A DNA stretch of 64,000 nt from Stentor roeselii (GCA_006503475.1 RSEH01000034.1:124001-188000); one strand, 5' to 3'; positions 49,062 through 58,600 are shown, counted from the first letter of the stretch. Program-made: numbers and translations. Notes: generated from the sequence alone by a model not told the origin.

Positions 49062-49271
49062 ATGCTCATCAATCTTGATAAGGACTCTGTCGTTGCTAGT
49101 GATCAAGTTGAAGAAAAGCTTAAGGCTAAGATGGAAAATTTATGTGAAGAAATTTGTTTACTTTTGAATGGGTTGTATAATATTTCTAGTACTGCTGATG
49201 ATCCTTGTGTTTTGAAACATTTCAAGAAGATAGTTGAGGATGTAGAGGTAATTCTTCCGCATTTCTATTAA
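49062..49271 (+). CDS. Small hypothetical protein (69 aa)
   Basis: MLINLDKDSVVASDQVEEKL..., an acidic helical peptide with three Cys. The ATG follows ATTATAGA, the usual local start context, 30 nt after the channel stop. The length and codon use are compatible with a gene, but no family is recognised. Confidence 0.4.
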   Translation: MLINLDKDSVVASDQVEEKLKAKMENLCEEICLLLNGLYNISSTADDPCVLKHFKKIVEDVEVILPHFY

Positions 49272-49591
49272 GTTAAAACTATATAATTATAGTGTTAAAA
49301 TATCTTTAAATGAACCTGATTCTTTTAAAAGTTTATAAATCAAGCTATTAGTAATAATCATAAAAAAATACCACCTTTATAATAAAGTAAAACATCAGCC
49401 AATCTTCTTCAAATAAAACAAAATAAAACCAACTTCAACAATCAAAAATTAAATTCTATTCAGAAGTCCATCTTCATTTTCCTCAAACATAATTCACTTC
49501 ATATCCAAATCTGATCATCCAATCCCTCAACCCTTAAACCTATCCATTCTTAAACATCTCCATAAAGCAAAAGTTGAAAATAGACCTTATA
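49272..49591. other. 320-nt AT-rich intergenic region
   Basis: A-rich on the plus strand, ending in CTTATAATGG at the next start. No gene recognised. Confidence 0.5.
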
Positions 49592-50413
49592 ATGGATAAA
49601 ATTAGGATAGTTGTATACAAAAACATCCACAACCCAACAGACGGTAAACCTTTACTGATCGACCCAAAGTGGAACAAAGAGCAGCTGTTGACGAACTGCT
49701 CCGAAGCTTTAGGTATCAAAGCGAAGAAGATGTTCAATGAAAAAGGGAACCAACTAAGCTCTGTAGACAAACTCACAGATGGAACAGTTCTTTATATATC
49801 TCAGGGCGAAAGCTTCCAGGTGAAGACCACCAGTCAGACCAGGATTAATAAAAACTTGATGATTTGCATGCTGGGCACTGCAGCTGTCGGGAAATCTGCT
49901 GTCACTCAAAGGTTCGTTACGAATAAGTTCTTGAAAGATTATGACCCGACTATTGAGGACTGCTATAAGAAAACTATCACTGTTGATGGAGAATGTGTTC
50001 CTCTTAGCATCATGGATACTGCTGGCATGGAAGATTATTATCCTCTTATTGATGATTGGATTGATAAAAAAGATGGGTTCTTGCTGTTGTATAATGTTGA
50101 GTGGAGGGATTCAATGTATAAATTGACTACTTTTATTGAAAAAATATTGCATAGGTATCCTTCTAGTGGGTCTAGCAGGCCTGTTATTATTATTGCGGGG
50201 AATAAAATTGATTGTCCGACTAGAATGGTTACTCTTGAAGAGGGTCGAGAATTCGCTAAAAAATGGGATCTAAAACATTTCGAAATTTCAGCAGCAACCG
50301 GGACAGGAGTAGAAGAAGCCTACTTATCAATAATAAGAGAACTTCTCTCAAGAAGAGTAACAAAAGTGGCACCACCTCCAAGTCCCTGGTACCTTAAGTG
50401 TGATTTACTTTAA
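49592..50413 (+). CDS. Doublecortin/ubiquitin-like domain - Ras GTPase fusion
   Basis: 273 aa from the ATG at 49592 (CTTATAATGG). Residues about 3-80 form a doublecortin- or ubiquitin-like module: PLLIDPKWNKEQLL, ALGIKAKKMFNEKGN, DKLTDGTVLYISQGE. Residues about 90-260 are a Ras-family GTPase with LGTAAVGKSA (95-102), YDPTIEDCY effector loop, DTAGMED (142-148), GNKID and SAATGTG. The positions equivalent to Ras G12 and G13 are Ala97 and Ala98, and Gln61 is Met146. These substitutions generally impair GTP hydrolysis. The protein ends KCDLL, so CDLL is a possible CaaX box for geranylgeranylation. Confidence 0.85.
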   Translation: MDKIRIVVYKNIHNPTDGKPLLIDPKWNKEQLLTNCSEALGIKAKKMFNEKGNQLSSVDKLTDGTVLYISQGESFQVKTTSQTRINKNLMICMLGTAAVGKSAVTQRFVTNKFLKDYDPTIEDCYKKTITVDGECVPLSIMDTAGMEDYYPLIDDWIDKKDGFLLLYNVEWRDSMYKLTTFIEKILHRYPSSGSSRPVIIIAGNKIDCPTRMVTLEEGREFAKKWDLKHFEISAATGTGVEEAYLSIIRELLSRRVTKVAPPPSPWYLKCDLL

Positions 50414-50437
50414 TTAGTTAGCTGAAAACCATCTTAT

Positions 50438-51553
50438 TTACACCATTCTAAAATTTTCCTTTTCCTCACAATTAAAAGCATTTCCTTTGACAGCAGTACT
50501 CTCAAAGCTAACATCTCCAAAATTACATTCTCTTGCCTTAAGTTCCCCAAACCAAGGATCCTTTAAAATCTGTGCACAAGTCGGTCTCTTCCTCGACTCA
50601 ACCTGCAAAATTTTCCTCAAAAGAGCCTTCGCAGTTTGTGAGAGTCCAATAGGAATTTCGACCTTTCCTTTAAGAATAACTTTGTAAAGTTCTCTATCCG
50701 AATTACTTTTAAACGGGTAGCTTCCAGTGAGCATTACAAATAAAAGAACACCCAAAGCCCAGACATCTGCCGGCGCGCCTGGATTTTCTCTTTTTCCGAC
50801 GATTTCAGGCGCCATGTAACTGGGAGTTCCGCAGAAGAGCTTTGAGTACTCTGGGGATCTGACGAATGTCGCGAAGCCGAAGTCGATGATTTTGACTGAG
50901 TTGCTTGAGTCTAGAAGAATGTTTTCTAGTTTTAGGTCACGGTGAAGGACTCCTTGACTGTGACAGTAACTCATTCCTGAGACTAGCTGGGAAAAGTACT
51001 TCTTTGCTAAAGACTCTGGAAGTGCTCGGTTTGAACGTTTTTTGAGGAATGACCAGAGACTGCAACCTCCTGCGTATTCCATCACTAGGTGGATTTGCTT
51101 TGGACTGTCGATTGCTTCTTTTAGTTTTATCACGTGAGGGTGGCTTAGCGATTTTAATACTTTTATCTCTGAGATTAGGTTTTTCTTGCGTTGAGGATCG
51201 AGAAGTTTTACTTTTTCGTAGGTTTTTATTGCGAATTTTTCCTGAGTTTTTAAGTGACTTGCTAGTTTTACCACAGCATATGCTCCAAATCCTAAAGTCT
51301 GTCCCAAAGCATACTCTTCAATATTCCCTGAATACATCTGATTCACCTTCAAATCATTAGACTTACTTCTTGGTTTTTGAATGGAAACAGTAGAAGGTCG
51401 TGATAAATTTTGTTTATGTATTCCAGTATTCCTCGAGAAGTTAGACAAGACTCTTCCCTTCTGAGTAAGTCCAGTGACAGTGGCAGCGAAGTCAGGCTTG
51501 GTCGAGAGAGGACTATCGAAGTCAGAAGACTTCTTTAACTGACTTTTTTTCAT
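50438..51553 (-). CDS. CAMK/AMPK-like Ser/Thr protein kinase
   Basis: 371 aa. A basic N-terminus of about 75 residues, then a complete kinase: LGFGAYAVVKLA, FAIKTYEKV (catalytic Lys), VLHRDLKLENILL, IIDFGFA, GTPSYMAPEIVG, ADVWALGVLLFVMLTGSYPF. HRDLKLEN and the short insert-free domain place it among CAMKL/NIM1-type kinases (SNF1, MARK, CHK1 group). All catalytic residues are present. The C-terminus is a short unstructured tail. Its start is 37 bp from the divergent BRAP-like gene. Confidence 0.92.
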   Translation of the reverse strand: MKKSQLKKSSDFDSPLSTKPDFAATVTGLTQKGRVLSNFSRNTGIHKQNLSRPSTVSIQKPRSKSNDLKVNQMYSGNIEEYALGQTLGFGAYAVVKLASHLKTQEKFAIKTYEKVKLLDPQRKKNLISEIKVLKSLSHPHVIKLKEAIDSPKQIHLVMEYAGGCSLWSFLKKRSNRALPESLAKKYFSQLVSGMSYCHSQGVLHRDLKLENILLDSSNSVKIIDFGFATFVRSPEYSKLFCGTPSYMAPEIVGKRENPGAPADVWALGVLLFVMLTGSYPFKSNSDRELYKVILKGKVEIPIGLSQTAKALLRKILQVESRKRPTCAQILKDPWFGELKARECNFGDVSFESTAVKGNAFNCEEKENFRMV

Positions 51554-51590
51554 TTTTATTTGAACTTTGAATGTTCAATATCGATAAATT

Positions 51591-52904
51591 ATGTACTTTA
51601 TTATCATCGAGCTGCCAGAAGACACCGACGATGAATACATGACCGAGCTGAACAACACCCAATCAACTCTCTTCTTTTTCCCCTCATCAGAAAAGCCAAA
51701 CATGCAAATCGACATAGTCAAAGGAAAGCCTCACCTAGTCCGGTTTTCCAATTCCGACTCAGAACAAAACCTCAGAGACCTTCCTTCAAATCGCTCTCAG
51801 ACCCTCTGTGTCTTGGCCGTTCCTCACTGGATAAGCGACTTTTACTCATACCTTCTTTCCTACTCCTCCGACCTGGTGTCTGAATGTTTGGAATCACTTC
51901 AGCAGGTCAGGACTTTTCTTTCAAGTAACTATTTTTCAACAGTTCTTCTTCACTTTTCAAACCAGTCAGCAGCTGATAACTTTTACACCCTGTTCAGTGG
52001 AAGAGACTTTTCAGAGCCGAGTAATGAGTACTGCTACATTGGCTTCATTGCAGAGACTAGCTATGTCAAGCACCTTGCTTTGAAAAGAGACTGGAAAGAA
52101 CTCCCTTTATGTCCTATTTGTCTTGAAAGACTTGATGTGAATATTTCTGGAGTTGCTGGAGTTTTACGCACGGAGTCGAATAGTCTTGTTGAAAAAAGAT
52201 GGGTTGAGGCAATTGAACTTTGCAAAGTCTGTAAAAGTCTTAAACTCGATGAAAAAGACCTGCCGTGTGAAGGGTGCCAGGAAGCGAGTGACTTGTGGAT
52301 TTGTCTTATTTGTGGGCATAAAGGATGTGGAAGGTATCAAGCTGCTCATGGAAAGAAGCACTTCGATGAAACTGGGCATGGGTTCGCTATTGGCCTCGGC
52401 TCTCAAAGGATTTGGGACTATTTGAATGATAATTATGTTCATCGACTTCTTCATAGTGCCAGAGGAACAATGGTACTCGACTCGCAGTTCAGTCAAGCTG
52501 CTAAGGAAAATGTTGAAAGGATGATCAATGAATATAATCATCTCATCGGCTTGCAACTTGACCAGCAACGAGTTTTTTATGAACAGAAAATTTCTACGAT
52601 TTTAACTAATAAAAGTGAAACTTTACATCAAGAGTTTAAATTGGCGAAGTCGGAAAATGATTATCTTAAAAGACAGATATCTAAAATCAAGGCTTGTAAA
52701 AGGAAAAAAATTATCAGGGAATCGCAGCTTTTTGATTTGTTGAATGAAAATCTGGAACTTGAGGCACTTAATAAAAATTTGCTGGAGTATGTTGAAAGGC
52801 CAAAGGAACTTTGGACTTTTGAGGATAAGAAAAGTCAGACTACTTATCTTAAATTAGAGAGATTGAAAAATGAGCTTCAAAGTATTATGAGTACTTTTAC
52901 TTAA
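51591..52904 (+). CDS. BRAP/IMP-like protein with eroded RING and intact UBP zinc finger
   Basis: 437 aa. MYFIIIELPED opens a BRAP2 domain (RRM-like, to about 165). ELPLCPICLERLDVNISGV is the first half of the RING that follows in BRAP, but the central Cys-x-His-x-x-His/Cys ligands are missing (LRTESNSLVEKRW) and only CKVC remains. The UBP-type zinc finger is intact: CEGCQEASDLWICLICGHKG, then CGRYQAAHGKKHFDETGH and FAIGLGSQRIWDY. The C-terminus is a coiled coil (about 310-435). BRAP is a Ras-linked E3 that restrains KSR/MAPK signalling. Without a full RING this copy may bind ubiquitin C-termini without ligase activity. Confidence 0.88.
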   Translation: MYFIIIELPEDTDDEYMTELNNTQSTLFFFPSSEKPNMQIDIVKGKPHLVRFSNSDSEQNLRDLPSNRSQTLCVLAVPHWISDFYSYLLSYSSDLVSECLESLQQVRTFLSSNYFSTVLLHFSNQSAADNFYTLFSGRDFSEPSNEYCYIGFIAETSYVKHLALKRDWKELPLCPICLERLDVNISGVAGVLRTESNSLVEKRWVEAIELCKVCKSLKLDEKDLPCEGCQEASDLWICLICGHKGCGRYQAAHGKKHFDETGHGFAIGLGSQRIWDYLNDNYVHRLLHSARGTMVLDSQFSQAAKENVERMINEYNHLIGLQLDQQRVFYEQKISTILTNKSETLHQEFKLAKSENDYLKRQISKIKACKRKKIIRESQLFDLLNENLELEALNKNLLEYVERPKELWTFEDKKSQTTYLKLERLKNELQSIMSTFT

Positions 52905-52920
52905 GTAGAAGAAATTCTAA

Positions 52921-53724
52921 TTAATTATTGTCTTGAAGTGGAGTGCATGGTTGGGATGTTGAGTATTTATGAGTTATGTGTGTTTTACCAATCATAAATT
53001 CATCTGAATATTTCCTTGAATATTGAATCATGCTGGTATTTATGACCAACCGAATAGGATCCTTAATTTTTCCAGATGCATCTAATTTTTCATCACTAAA
53101 GACTTTTCCAATTTTACCTTCTCTAATACAAGTCTCATCAAAATTTTCTTTACTATTAAGTTCTTCTTTATCATAAAGTCCAGATTTAATAGTCCACTGA
53201 TCCAATTTGATCACCACACAAGTATCTTTTATTAGACTGATAGTAAGAAATAAAAAGATAATGCTGAAAAATGAACAAAGAATGAGAATCACGATTTTAT
53301 ATTCGAGTTTATTCTTTCCTTTCAATGCAATTGAGTTTGAAGCGATCAAGTAAATGATTAACAATAAACTGATCATGACGGTTACGATCAAAGGTAAGTA
53401 GAAGAAATGAGATTTTGCTTTATTTCTGTTCCAAAAGATACACTTTTTGGAGAATTTTAAATCTATTTGGAACTGGGTTTTACAGATTTCGCAGTGGATT
53501 CGCTTCGATGTCTTCTTATGGGTTAAGAGCCAGGATTTTAAACAACTTTCATGAACATATTTCACTGACCCTATACATTTGCAAGGATTTATCATGGGGC
53601 TAGAGTCTTCTTTTTCCATACAAATTCTGCAAATTTTATCAGTACTTTCAGGAATTTGAGGAATTCTAGGAATTATTTTAGATTTACTCTCTGTGTTGAA
53701 TCTTAGCACATTTGTTCTAGACAT
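52921..53724 (-). CDS. RINGv (MARCH-type) membrane E3 ubiquitin ligase
   Basis: 267 aa. The C4HC3 RINGv is complete: CRICMEKEDSSPMINPCKC, VHESCLKSWL, CEICKTQF (about 32-87). Two hydrophobic helices follow (about 108-128 and 140-163), then a cytosolic tail. This is the MARCH family plan, acting on membrane proteins in endomembranes. It converges on the BRAP-like gene with 16 nt between stops. Confidence 0.85.
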   Translation of the reverse strand: MSRTNVLRFNTESKSKIIPRIPQIPESTDKICRICMEKEDSSPMINPCKCIGSVKYVHESCLKSWLLTHKKTSKRIHCEICKTQFQIDLKFSKKCIFWNRNKAKSHFFYLPLIVTVMISLLLIIYLIASNSIALKGKNKLEYKIVILILCSFFSIIFLFLTISLIKDTCVVIKLDQWTIKSGLYDKEELNSKENFDETCIREGKIGKVFSDEKLDASGKIKDPIRLVINTSMIQYSRKYSDEFMIGKTHITHKYSTSQPCTPLQDNN

Positions 53725-54063
53725 ATTTATTACTTACAAGTCATTTGTTGTGATTTAATAAGGAAGATTCTATTTAAAACCTTGGATTTTGAAACCATCC
53801 CAAGGCTGAAACTAGAGACGTACGGAAAATAAAAGGAAGAAGTTAATCTTAATAAAATAATTTAGGAAAAACATTTTGTAAATAGTTATAATATAAGTTT
53901 TCATAATCTAAATCACCATATAAAGTTATTTTATTCAAACGTGATTTACTTTAAGAAAACCAGAAAAATAATAAGCTAAAGAATAAACTTCTAAAACAAT
54001 TCATCTAAATTTTCCCAAAACTGTTAATCCATCATTCTTCACCTATAAAAAACTCAAAATTAT
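53725..54063. other. 339-nt AT-rich intergenic region
   Basis: Two minus-strand genes flank it. No gene or RNA recognised. Confidence 0.5.
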
Positions 54064-54555
54064 CTAATTTTCATTCTCATCAGGCATAGTTAATTTCTTC
54101 ATCGCTTCTCTTTTCCTTTCATCTTCAGAGTCTTCTGACGATGAAGAGTCTTCCTGAAGACTATCATTAGGATTTTCAGGGTTCTCAGAGTCATTTTCAG
54201 CAGACTCCTTAGGCATGGTATAAACAGAAGCATCTTTATAAAGCGCTTCAGTCAAGGCTCTTTTCCAATCCTCAACAATTTTAGCGATTTTTCCAATAGC
54301 TTCCGTGAATTCGAAATCCGCATAAAAAGCGCTAGACCATTGTTTAATACAAGTCTCCAAACTGACTTCTTCCTGCAGCCACCTCATTGACAAGTCAGCA
54401 GTCGATTCATCGACTCTTGACTTCCACTCCAGAATCAAATTTCTTTTAATAGTCTTTGTGGAATCATCAAAAAGTTCATTCGGAATTTTGAACTTCTCAG
54501 TTTCAAGCATTTCATTGAGCTCGACCAAAAAGCCGATAATATTATCTTTGTTCAT
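54064..54555 (-). CDS. Uncharacterised acidic protein, 163 aa
   Basis: The N-terminal 110 residues are helical (ILEWKSRVDESTADLSMRWL). The C-terminus is a Ser/Glu/Asp-rich acidic tail (SSSSEDSEDERKREAMKKL) resembling casein-kinase-2 targets. No recognised family. Confidence 0.6.
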   Translation of the reverse strand: MNKDNIIGFLVELNEMLETEKFKIPNELFDDSTKTIKRNLILEWKSRVDESTADLSMRWLQEEVSLETCIKQWSSAFYADFEFTEAIGKIAKIVEDWKRALTEALYKDASVYTMPKESAENDSENPENPNDSLQEDSSSSEDSEDERKREAMKKLTMPDENEN

Positions 54556-54658
54556 TGTCTAAATTTTAATGTTTTTGTAAATTCTTTAAAAGTTTAAGAT
54601 ACTTAAAAGTTGGATTATGTGAAAAAGACTGAAAAAATAAGATTGACAGAAAATTTAA

Positions 54659-57100
54659 TTATCGATTTCTTGAAAATCTCGAAGTGTTTCTACCTGAAAG
54701 CATTCCCAGAGTGAACGCGCCACCTGCTGCACTGTTGCCTGTGTTTCCGTAAGAGCTTTGGTGGACCTGAGGTCTTGGGTTGATCGTCGTTTGTCCCCCG
54801 CTGTTAAAATTACTTGCTGAGAACCGATTAACATCAGAAGTCCTCTGGTTTCCTCCAAAATCATTCGAGTATCCAGAATTAAATGAAGGCTGGTCTATCG
54901 TCATTTGAATATCTTTGTTAAAAGGGTTTGCCCCCGGGGTGTATCCTGCTGAGTACCCCAAGTCACTTGAATTTAAATGGTTTGAAGTACCTCGAGAGGA
55001 AAAACCTAAGTTTTGGCCTGCTGAGGAAAAAGGATTCGACTGTGTTGAGAAGGGGTTGGAACCTGATGGAAAAGGATTTGATGTCTCGCCACCCATTGGC
55101 CTCCCTTGAATGCCTTGCATGCCTTGAATGCCTTGAATACCTTGAATACCTTGAATGCCTTGAATACTTTGAATACCTTGCCCGAAACTCGGCCCCGACC
55201 CAGGCAAAGGTCCTGCTGCTTGACTCACGAAAGGATTACCTGCTGAAGGATTCGAAAAATTGCTGAAAGGACCTACGTGGGCTGAAGTTTCTTTGCTTTG
55301 AGCTGAAAACGAAGGCTGTACAAATGGATTTGAACCTATTGTTAGTTGTGGAGATTGGATGAATGGACTTGGCTGAGTCGATGAGTTCAAAAAAGGATTC
55401 GGCTTTGAAGTCTCTGTTTGGGTAAAAGGATTCGTGCCTGGAGAGGATTGTGGAGGTTTCATGATGTTTCCTCCTCCGAATATGTAAAGTGGCTTTTGGA
55501 TCTCTTGGTTTGAAGTGACTAGAAATGGATTCAGGGTGTTAATTGATGTTGAAGGAATTGGGTGGACTACTGGCAAGTTGGTTTCAATTGGATTGATGAA
55601 GTCTTTTGGTTCTGGAATAGTTTTTTTTTCTGTTTCAAATGTGATCGGATTGTCCTGGGTTTTAATTGGAGATGCAAGATTGACTGGATTTTTATTTTCG
55701 ATGATGGTTGATGTTGTTGAGATTGTCACTGGGGGCTCTTCGATGATTTTTTGCAGTGATTGAGAATTTTTATCGGAATTTAAGTCTTTTGGTTGAAAGG
55801 TATTTGGACTTTCAATGGTTGGGTCTTTGGAAATTTGTTTCACTTCTGATTTTGTATTCGGTGAAGGGTTTGATTTTGGGTTGTCACCTGAAAATCCTTC
55901 GGAAACTGAAGAATCTTCTGATAATGGCTTTGAAGTCTTCAAAGATTCCAAGTTTTTTTCAGCAGGTTCTTTTGAAGGGTCAGAAGAAATTAGCTTGAAA
56001 GGGTTTGATGAGGCTTCTGATGAAGACTTTTCTAGATTTGGTTTTAAAGGATTTGATGAAGATTCTTTTATAGGATTTTCAAGAGGTTCTTTGAAAGGAT
56101 TTACTGGAAGGTCTTTAAAAGGATTTCCAGGAGATTCTTTTAGTGGATTTGTGGAGAGTTTAAAAGGATTCGCAACTGATTCTTTAAAGTTTTTTTCATG
56201 AGGGTTAATATTTGTCTCTGGGCTGGTTTGATCTTTGGTCAAATGATTTCCTTCTTTATTCTCTTTACCAAGTTCTTGTTTATCCAAACCCTCACTTTTC
56301 TTTAAACTTCGATCATGAGTACTTCCTAAGTAATTTCCAGAATTTTTTTTTACACTCTGAACTTCTTCCTTAAGACCTTGATTCCCTTCATCACTATTCT
56401 TTCCTTTCACCAGATCCCGACCCTCATCCAAGTTTCCTTCACTTCTTTCAATTTTTTTCCAGATCTTTTTCTCATCCAAAGACTGATTCGAAATCATAAT
56501 CGGTAATTTTTTGCTATAATCCTTGTAATACTCTTCAAAAAACTCTTTCCCTTCAACAAACTTCTTCCCACTAGAGTCATTCTCATTTTTTTTCAATTTC
56601 ACAGAACCACTTTCATTTTTCAAATCTTTACCCAAGCGAATAGCAACAACTTCATTTTTTTTTCCTCTATCCTCAAAAGTACCCTTCACCTCAACAGGGA
56701 CTTTTTTATTACCCAATGGTCGACTAGGTACAAAAGAAACTTCTTTCTTCATCACAGGGGCCTGAGAAAAGTCTTCAAACCGATCAGGGGTGGGTACGCA
56801 TGTTCCTTGGTCCATCAAAAAAGGCTTGACAGTCTTGCCCTTAAGAATGGCTGAAATAGACTCAAGTCGAGTGGACTGTTCAGGGAACTCTCGCGCAACG
56901 ACACTGATTTCAGCAGGCGGGAAAAGAGACTTAAGTGCAGAAGAGCAGACTCCTGAGATACCATCAACAACGTGCTTTAGTTTTGATTTCGCTGAAGAAA
57001 ATAAAGAGTTGAATCCTGAAGCAGCGTAAGCTGCTGAGTTCGCTTCAAGTATTCTTAGTTGTGAGTCCCGGGGTGATAGGATTTTTGAACGATTTTTCAT
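54659..57100 (-). CDS. NPF/FG-rich disordered protein, possible nucleoporin or endocytic scaffold
   Basis: 813 aa. The N-terminal 120 residues are ordered and amphipathic. A charged disordered region follows, then about 17 NPF motifs, many as NPFK units (about 310-395) and others in a Ser/Gln/Gly-rich C-terminal half. An (IQG)n tract sits in between. The end, GGAFTLGMLSGRNTSRFSRN, resembles the basic C-terminal motif of Nup153/POM121/Nup1-type nucleoporins. NPF repeats alternatively bind EH domains in endocytic adaptors. I favour the nucleoporin only slightly. The start is 10 nt after the stop of the upstream same-strand gene. Confidence 0.55.
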   Translation of the reverse strand: MKNRSKILSPRDSQLRILEANSAAYAASGFNSLFSSAKSKLKHVVDGISGVCSSALKSLFPPAEISVVAREFPEQSTRLESISAILKGKTVKPFLMDQGTCVPTPDRFEDFSQAPVMKKEVSFVPSRPLGNKKVPVEVKGTFEDRGKKNEVVAIRLGKDLKNESGSVKLKKNENDSSGKKFVEGKEFFEEYYKDYSKKLPIMISNQSLDEKKIWKKIERSEGNLDEGRDLVKGKNSDEGNQGLKEEVQSVKKNSGNYLGSTHDRSLKKSEGLDKQELGKENKEGNHLTKDQTSPETNINPHEKNFKESVANPFKLSTNPLKESPGNPFKDLPVNPFKEPLENPIKESSSNPLKPNLEKSSSEASSNPFKLISSDPSKEPAEKNLESLKTSKPLSEDSSVSEGFSGDNPKSNPSPNTKSEVKQISKDPTIESPNTFQPKDLNSDKNSQSLQKIIEEPPVTISTTSTIIENKNPVNLASPIKTQDNPITFETEKKTIPEPKDFINPIETNLPVVHPIPSTSINTLNPFLVTSNQEIQKPLYIFGGGNIMKPPQSSPGTNPFTQTETSKPNPFLNSSTQPSPFIQSPQLTIGSNPFVQPSFSAQSKETSAHVGPFSNFSNPSAGNPFVSQAAGPLPGSGPSFGQGIQSIQGIQGIQGIQGIQGMQGIQGRPMGGETSNPFPSGSNPFSTQSNPFSSAGQNLGFSSRGTSNHLNSSDLGYSAGYTPGANPFNKDIQMTIDQPSFNSGYSNDFGGNQRTSDVNRFSASNFNSGGQTTINPRPQVHQSSYGNTGNSAAGGAFTLGMLSGRNTSRFSRNR
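55104..55175. repeat. 9-bp coding microsatellite, eight units
   Basis: Eight near-identical 9-bp units (CCTTGAATG / CCTTGAATA on the plus strand) encode an Ile/Met-Gln-Gly tandem in the NPF-rich protein on the minus strand. Unit number may vary between alleles. Confidence 0.85.
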
Positions 57101-57110
57101 TATTTAATGA

Positions 57111-58415
57111 CTAGCTATTGTAGATTAGTGTCAAGTGGCGCTTTTTTAACATTCGCACGTGTTTGTACCCGCAAATCATCAGGGTTATCAGGATGAGACT
57201 CATGATTGAAATCAAAGAATAGATCCAGGTCGGGATGTCGATTTCGCTGTGGACTGATACAACGTCTTGACATCGGTAAAGATAGCTTCGGTCATTTACA
57301 TAAGTTTCGAAAATCCAGAAATTATAATCACCGTACTCTGGACGGTCAAAATCGATGCTGTTGTTGAGGTAGTTGTAGTACTGGTTCGCTAATACTATTA
57401 AACTTCGCTTTTTGTTGTTGAATGTCAGGTGGTAAGGCCAGAGTACGTGCTCGTCGTCTATCACATGTTTCAAAAAATAAACTAAAAAGTATTCAGGATA
57501 AGGCATCATCTGCTCGTAGAAATAAACGTTGCTTTTTTGAAGATCACTCAAGTACATGTTGCCTTTTTCTGATATAATTATTCCCTTACTTGCTGTATTC
57601 TTGTAACCTAAGTTCATGACTTTCGACTCTAGTTCATTCCCAGGGTTCCTCAGAAACTGAGTAGAAATAGTGAACAGGTCACGACTTGTGATAGGAGAAT
57701 AATAAAGGTCTCTTTTATCACAACTCAAAGCGATTCCTCCTAATCCCTGACTCAACTGTTTCGATTTAAATATTCTTGAACCATTCACAGTGATCCAAAA
57801 CGACGGGTCAGGAACAGCTGAATGATGATTAATCAAAAAAACTGAAGAAAGCTTTTCTCTTAAATTAATCACAATCAAAGCCTCCTGCCCCATGTCACTT
57901 AAATAAGCGAATTTCCTGTCAAGGTCAAGGGCCATGTCAACTATTTGACTTCTGTCAATCGTCACATTTGAAAAATCGAATCTTTCAAGAATCAAGCCGG
58001 ATTCTGCCATTTTGATTAAAAGTTTCGCTTGTTCATCGACTAGCCAGAAATATCCTTCAAGGTCGATTTCGAAGGCTGAGATTGACTTGAAACCTGAAGG
58101 GTTTGACAAATTGTTCATCCACCAGTCAGGAAAAGGTCTTAAAAGGACTTTTGAGTCGTCTTTTGTTATTTCTGAAAGAGTTGCTGGGATTCCTGGGGAA
58201 GCTCGAGGAACTGCTATGAAATATCGGTCGTCTGAAGTGACTTGGAAACTTGTGGGAATCGCTTTTGTGTAGGACAAGGAAACCATGTAAGCTGTTAGGT
58301 CAGATGAGGAATTGAAGGTAAAGTTTAGCCAGTTGAAGCCGAATAGCAGTTCTGCTGATACTTTGAAGAGGATTTGGATGAGGACTAAGGTTTTAATGAG
58401 TGAGAACTGTGCCAT
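57111..58415 (-). CDS. Yellow/major royal jelly protein (MRJP)-like type I membrane protein
   Basis: 434 aa with a signal peptide (MAQFSLIKTLVLIQILFKVSA). The family's N-terminal hallmark is present: FIAVPRASPGIPATLSEI, then ISAFEIDLEGYFWLVDEQAK, MALDLDRKFAYLSDMGQEAL and GGIALSCDKRDLYYSPITS, six-bladed propeller strands of the yellow/MRJP fold. Near the end there is one membrane helix (IYSLISIMSLILITLMICGY) and a short basic tail. Yellow proteins are known mainly from insects and bacteria, with scattered protists. Probably a cell-surface or vesicle propeller. The substrate is unknown. Confidence 0.75.
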   Translation of the reverse strand: MAQFSLIKTLVLIQILFKVSAELLFGFNWLNFTFNSSSDLTAYMVSLSYTKAIPTSFQVTSDDRYFIAVPRASPGIPATLSEITKDDSKVLLRPFPDWWMNNLSNPSGFKSISAFEIDLEGYFWLVDEQAKLLIKMAESGLILERFDFSNVTIDRSQIVDMALDLDRKFAYLSDMGQEALIVINLREKLSSVFLINHHSAVPDPSFWITVNGSRIFKSKQLSQGLGGIALSCDKRDLYYSPITSRDLFTISTQFLRNPGNELESKVMNLGYKNTASKGIIISEKGNMYLSDLQKSNVYFYEQMMPYPEYFLVYFLKHVIDDEHVLWPYHLTFNNKKRSLIVLANQYYNYLNNSIDFDRPEYGDYNFWIFETYVNDRSYLYRCQDVVSVHSEIDIPTWIYSLISIMSLILITLMICGYKHVRMLKKRHLTLIYNS

Positions 58416-58600
58416 GAATAATACATTTTGGAGCTTAATGGGTAGCGAGAAGAATATTAGAAGGTTTTAATAGAATATTACTGGATCTTCATTATTTAAG
58501 TACTTTAAACATTCCCAAATACTTTATTTCAATGAAGACCTTTCATGTTTAATCACTCCAAGCAAGTCTCTTTACTTATCAACACCTTATAAACTATATA

